From: an uncultured Oscillospiraceae bacterium
Lineage (GTDB): Bacteria; Bacillota; Clostridia; Oscillospirales; Oscillospiraceae
Assembly (NCBI GenBank): GCA_910577415.1
Contig: CAJTLK010000095.1
Coordinates: 1-6,729 of the forward strand
Length of the DNA: 6,729 nucleotides
Direction of reading: 5' to 3'
Shown here: one piece after another, positions 6,057-6,729 of the stretch
Layout: each line of letters opens with the position of its first letter
Numbering within the stretch: the first letter of the stretch is position 1
The notes under the pieces: model-generated
The model's database searches: none
Told to the model about the DNA's origin: nothing
What the model saw: the letters and a program-made list of their open reading frames with translations, nothing else
Translations under genes and position numbers: made by a program

Positions 6057-6135
6057 GGCGGGGAGACCGCCAACCTAGCAAAGATTGTCCGGCGGAAGCG
6101 CGCCCGCTGACAATACCCCGGCGGTATAGCCGGGG
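6057..6135 (+). repeat. Three consecutive inverted repeats between the antiterminator and PTS genes
   Basis: The 125-base gap (6052-6176) holds GGCGG 6057-6061 with CCGCC 6067-6071. Next comes a longer hairpin, ATTGTC 6084-6089 with GACAAT 6109-6114, extended by GGCGG 6091-6095 with CCGCT 6104-6108 past a bulged C. The third is a perfect 7-bp stem, CCCCGGC 6116-6122 with GCCGGGG 6129-6135. None is followed by a T tract (the last is followed by GAAAATCTG), so they are not ordinary intrinsic terminators. They could modulate mRNA processing or stability, or expression of the PTS gene. Confidence 0.6.
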
Positions 6136-6176
6136 GAAAATCTGTAAACACTGGAACAGAAAAGGAGTGCGAGAAT

Positions 6177-6729
6177 ATGAATTACGAAGAGTTGGCAAAA
6201 GTCATTCTGGAGAAAGTGGGCGGCAAGGATAATGTGGCTAACGCCACCCACTGCGCCACCCGGCTGCGCCTCAACTTGAAGGATGAGAGCATTGCCGACA
6301 CCGAGGCATTAAAGGCCACCCCCGGCATTGTGGGCATTGCCTCCAAGAACGGCCAGTATCAGGTCATCATCGGCGCTGAAGTGCTTCAGGTCTACCAGAA
6401 GCTCTCTAAGATGCTCCCCGAGGGAGAGAAGAACACTGTTCCCGCTCCAGCGGAGAATAAGGGGTCCTTTGTTGGCCGGCTCATCGACACCGTTACCGGT
6501 ATCTTTACCCCCATTCTCCCCGCCCTCACTGCTGCCGGTATGATCAAGGCAGTGCTGGCCCTGCTGGTGGCCTTTAAGCTGGTGCAGAGCAGTTCCAATA
6601 CCTACCAGGTCATCAACTTCATGGGCGACGCCACCTTCTACTTTCTGCCCATCCTACTGGCCAACTCCGCCGCCAAGAAGCTGGGCTGCAATCCCTATCT
6701 GGCCATGATGCTGGGCGGCATCCTGATCC
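6177..6729 (+). CDS. PTS beta-glucoside-type EIIBC(A) permease, N-terminal part (3' end outside window)
   Basis: The gene starts at ATG 6177 with AAAGGAG (6161-6167) 9 bases upstream and stays open to the window end: 184 codons of a protein usually 450-650 residues long. Residues 1-80 form the EIIB domain: MNYEELAKVILEKVGG, then THCATRLRLNL with the phosphorylation site Cys26, then the GIVGIASKNGQYQVIIG segment. A Pro/Glu linker (about 80-96) leads into the EIIC membrane domain, which opens with RLIDTVTGIFTPILPALTAAG, typical of the Bgl/sucrose/trehalose EII group. The enzyme takes up a sugar and phosphorylates it using phosphate from HPr and EIIA. Whether an EIIA domain is fused at the C-terminus, as in BglF/BglP, cannot be seen. 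The adjacent antiterminator favours a beta-glucoside. By family analogy this EII would also be the negative regulator of that antiterminator. Confidence 0.93.
   Translation, partial: MNYEELAKVILEKVGGKDNVANATHCATRLRLNLKDESIADTEALKATPGIVGIASKNGQYQVIIGAEVLQVYQKLSKMLPEGEKNTVPAPAENKGSFVGRLIDTVTGIFTPILPALTAAGMIKAVLALLVAFKLVQSSSNTYQVINFMGDATFYFLPILLANSAAKKLGCNPYLAMMLGGILI

Noticed and set aside
1..6729. CRISPR arrays, tRNA/rRNA genes, insertion sequences, toxin-antitoxin or phage-defence genes
   Set aside because: No repeat-spacer pattern, cloverleaf, transposase motif or terminal inverted repeats could be seen. The window is filled by transport, enzyme and regulatory genes.

Overview
The window looks like chromosomal DNA from a fairly GC-rich gut Clostridium relative, probably Oscillospiraceae of the Flavonifractor/Pseudoflavonifractor/Intestinimonas kind. 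This is an inference from the purine-rich AGGAGG-type ribosome binding sites, the BglG/LicT antiterminator paired with a PTS permease, and GC-rich codon choice next to AT-rich promoters. No marker gene fixes the genus.

Left part (1-4428), plus strand: the end of an ABC uptake operon. It holds the C-terminal part of an extracellular solute-binding protein, a PotA/FbpC-type ATPase, one fused permease carrying both membrane domains, and a HAD-family phosphatase. A 14-bp stem-loop separates the binding-protein gene from the ATPase gene. The ATPase, permease and phosphatase genes are only 12 bp apart. A GC-rich hairpin with a T run closes the operon. The family points to Fe(3+), polyamine, 2-aminoethylphosphonate or a similar small solute; the sequence does not decide between them.

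Middle (4442-4912), minus strand: a NimA-like flavin-binding split-barrel protein (pyridoxamine 5'-phosphate oxidase superfamily), convergent with the ABC operon and with its own recognisable promoter. Its promoter is back-to-back with the next locus across an AT-rich spacer.

Right part (5060-6729), plus strand: a beta-glucoside-type sugar locus. A near-consensus promoter places the transcript start just before a ribonucleic antiterminator (RAT) element. The RAT overlaps one arm of a long-range helix that ends in a T tract, so the leader can be read as a two-state antitermination switch. It is followed by the BglG/LicT antiterminator gene, then a 125-bp gap with three consecutive GC-rich inverted repeats, then the 5' part of a PTS EIIBC(A) gene cut by the window end. 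In this model, sugar entering through the EII relieves phosphorylation of the antiterminator, which binds the RAT and lets transcription continue through its own gene and the PTS gene.

I found no wholly new system. The most useful points are the leader switch with an atypical RAT lower stem, the loss of one of the four phosphorylatable histidines in the antiterminator, the hairpin cluster before the PTS gene, and the unassigned phosphatase inside an ABC uptake operon.
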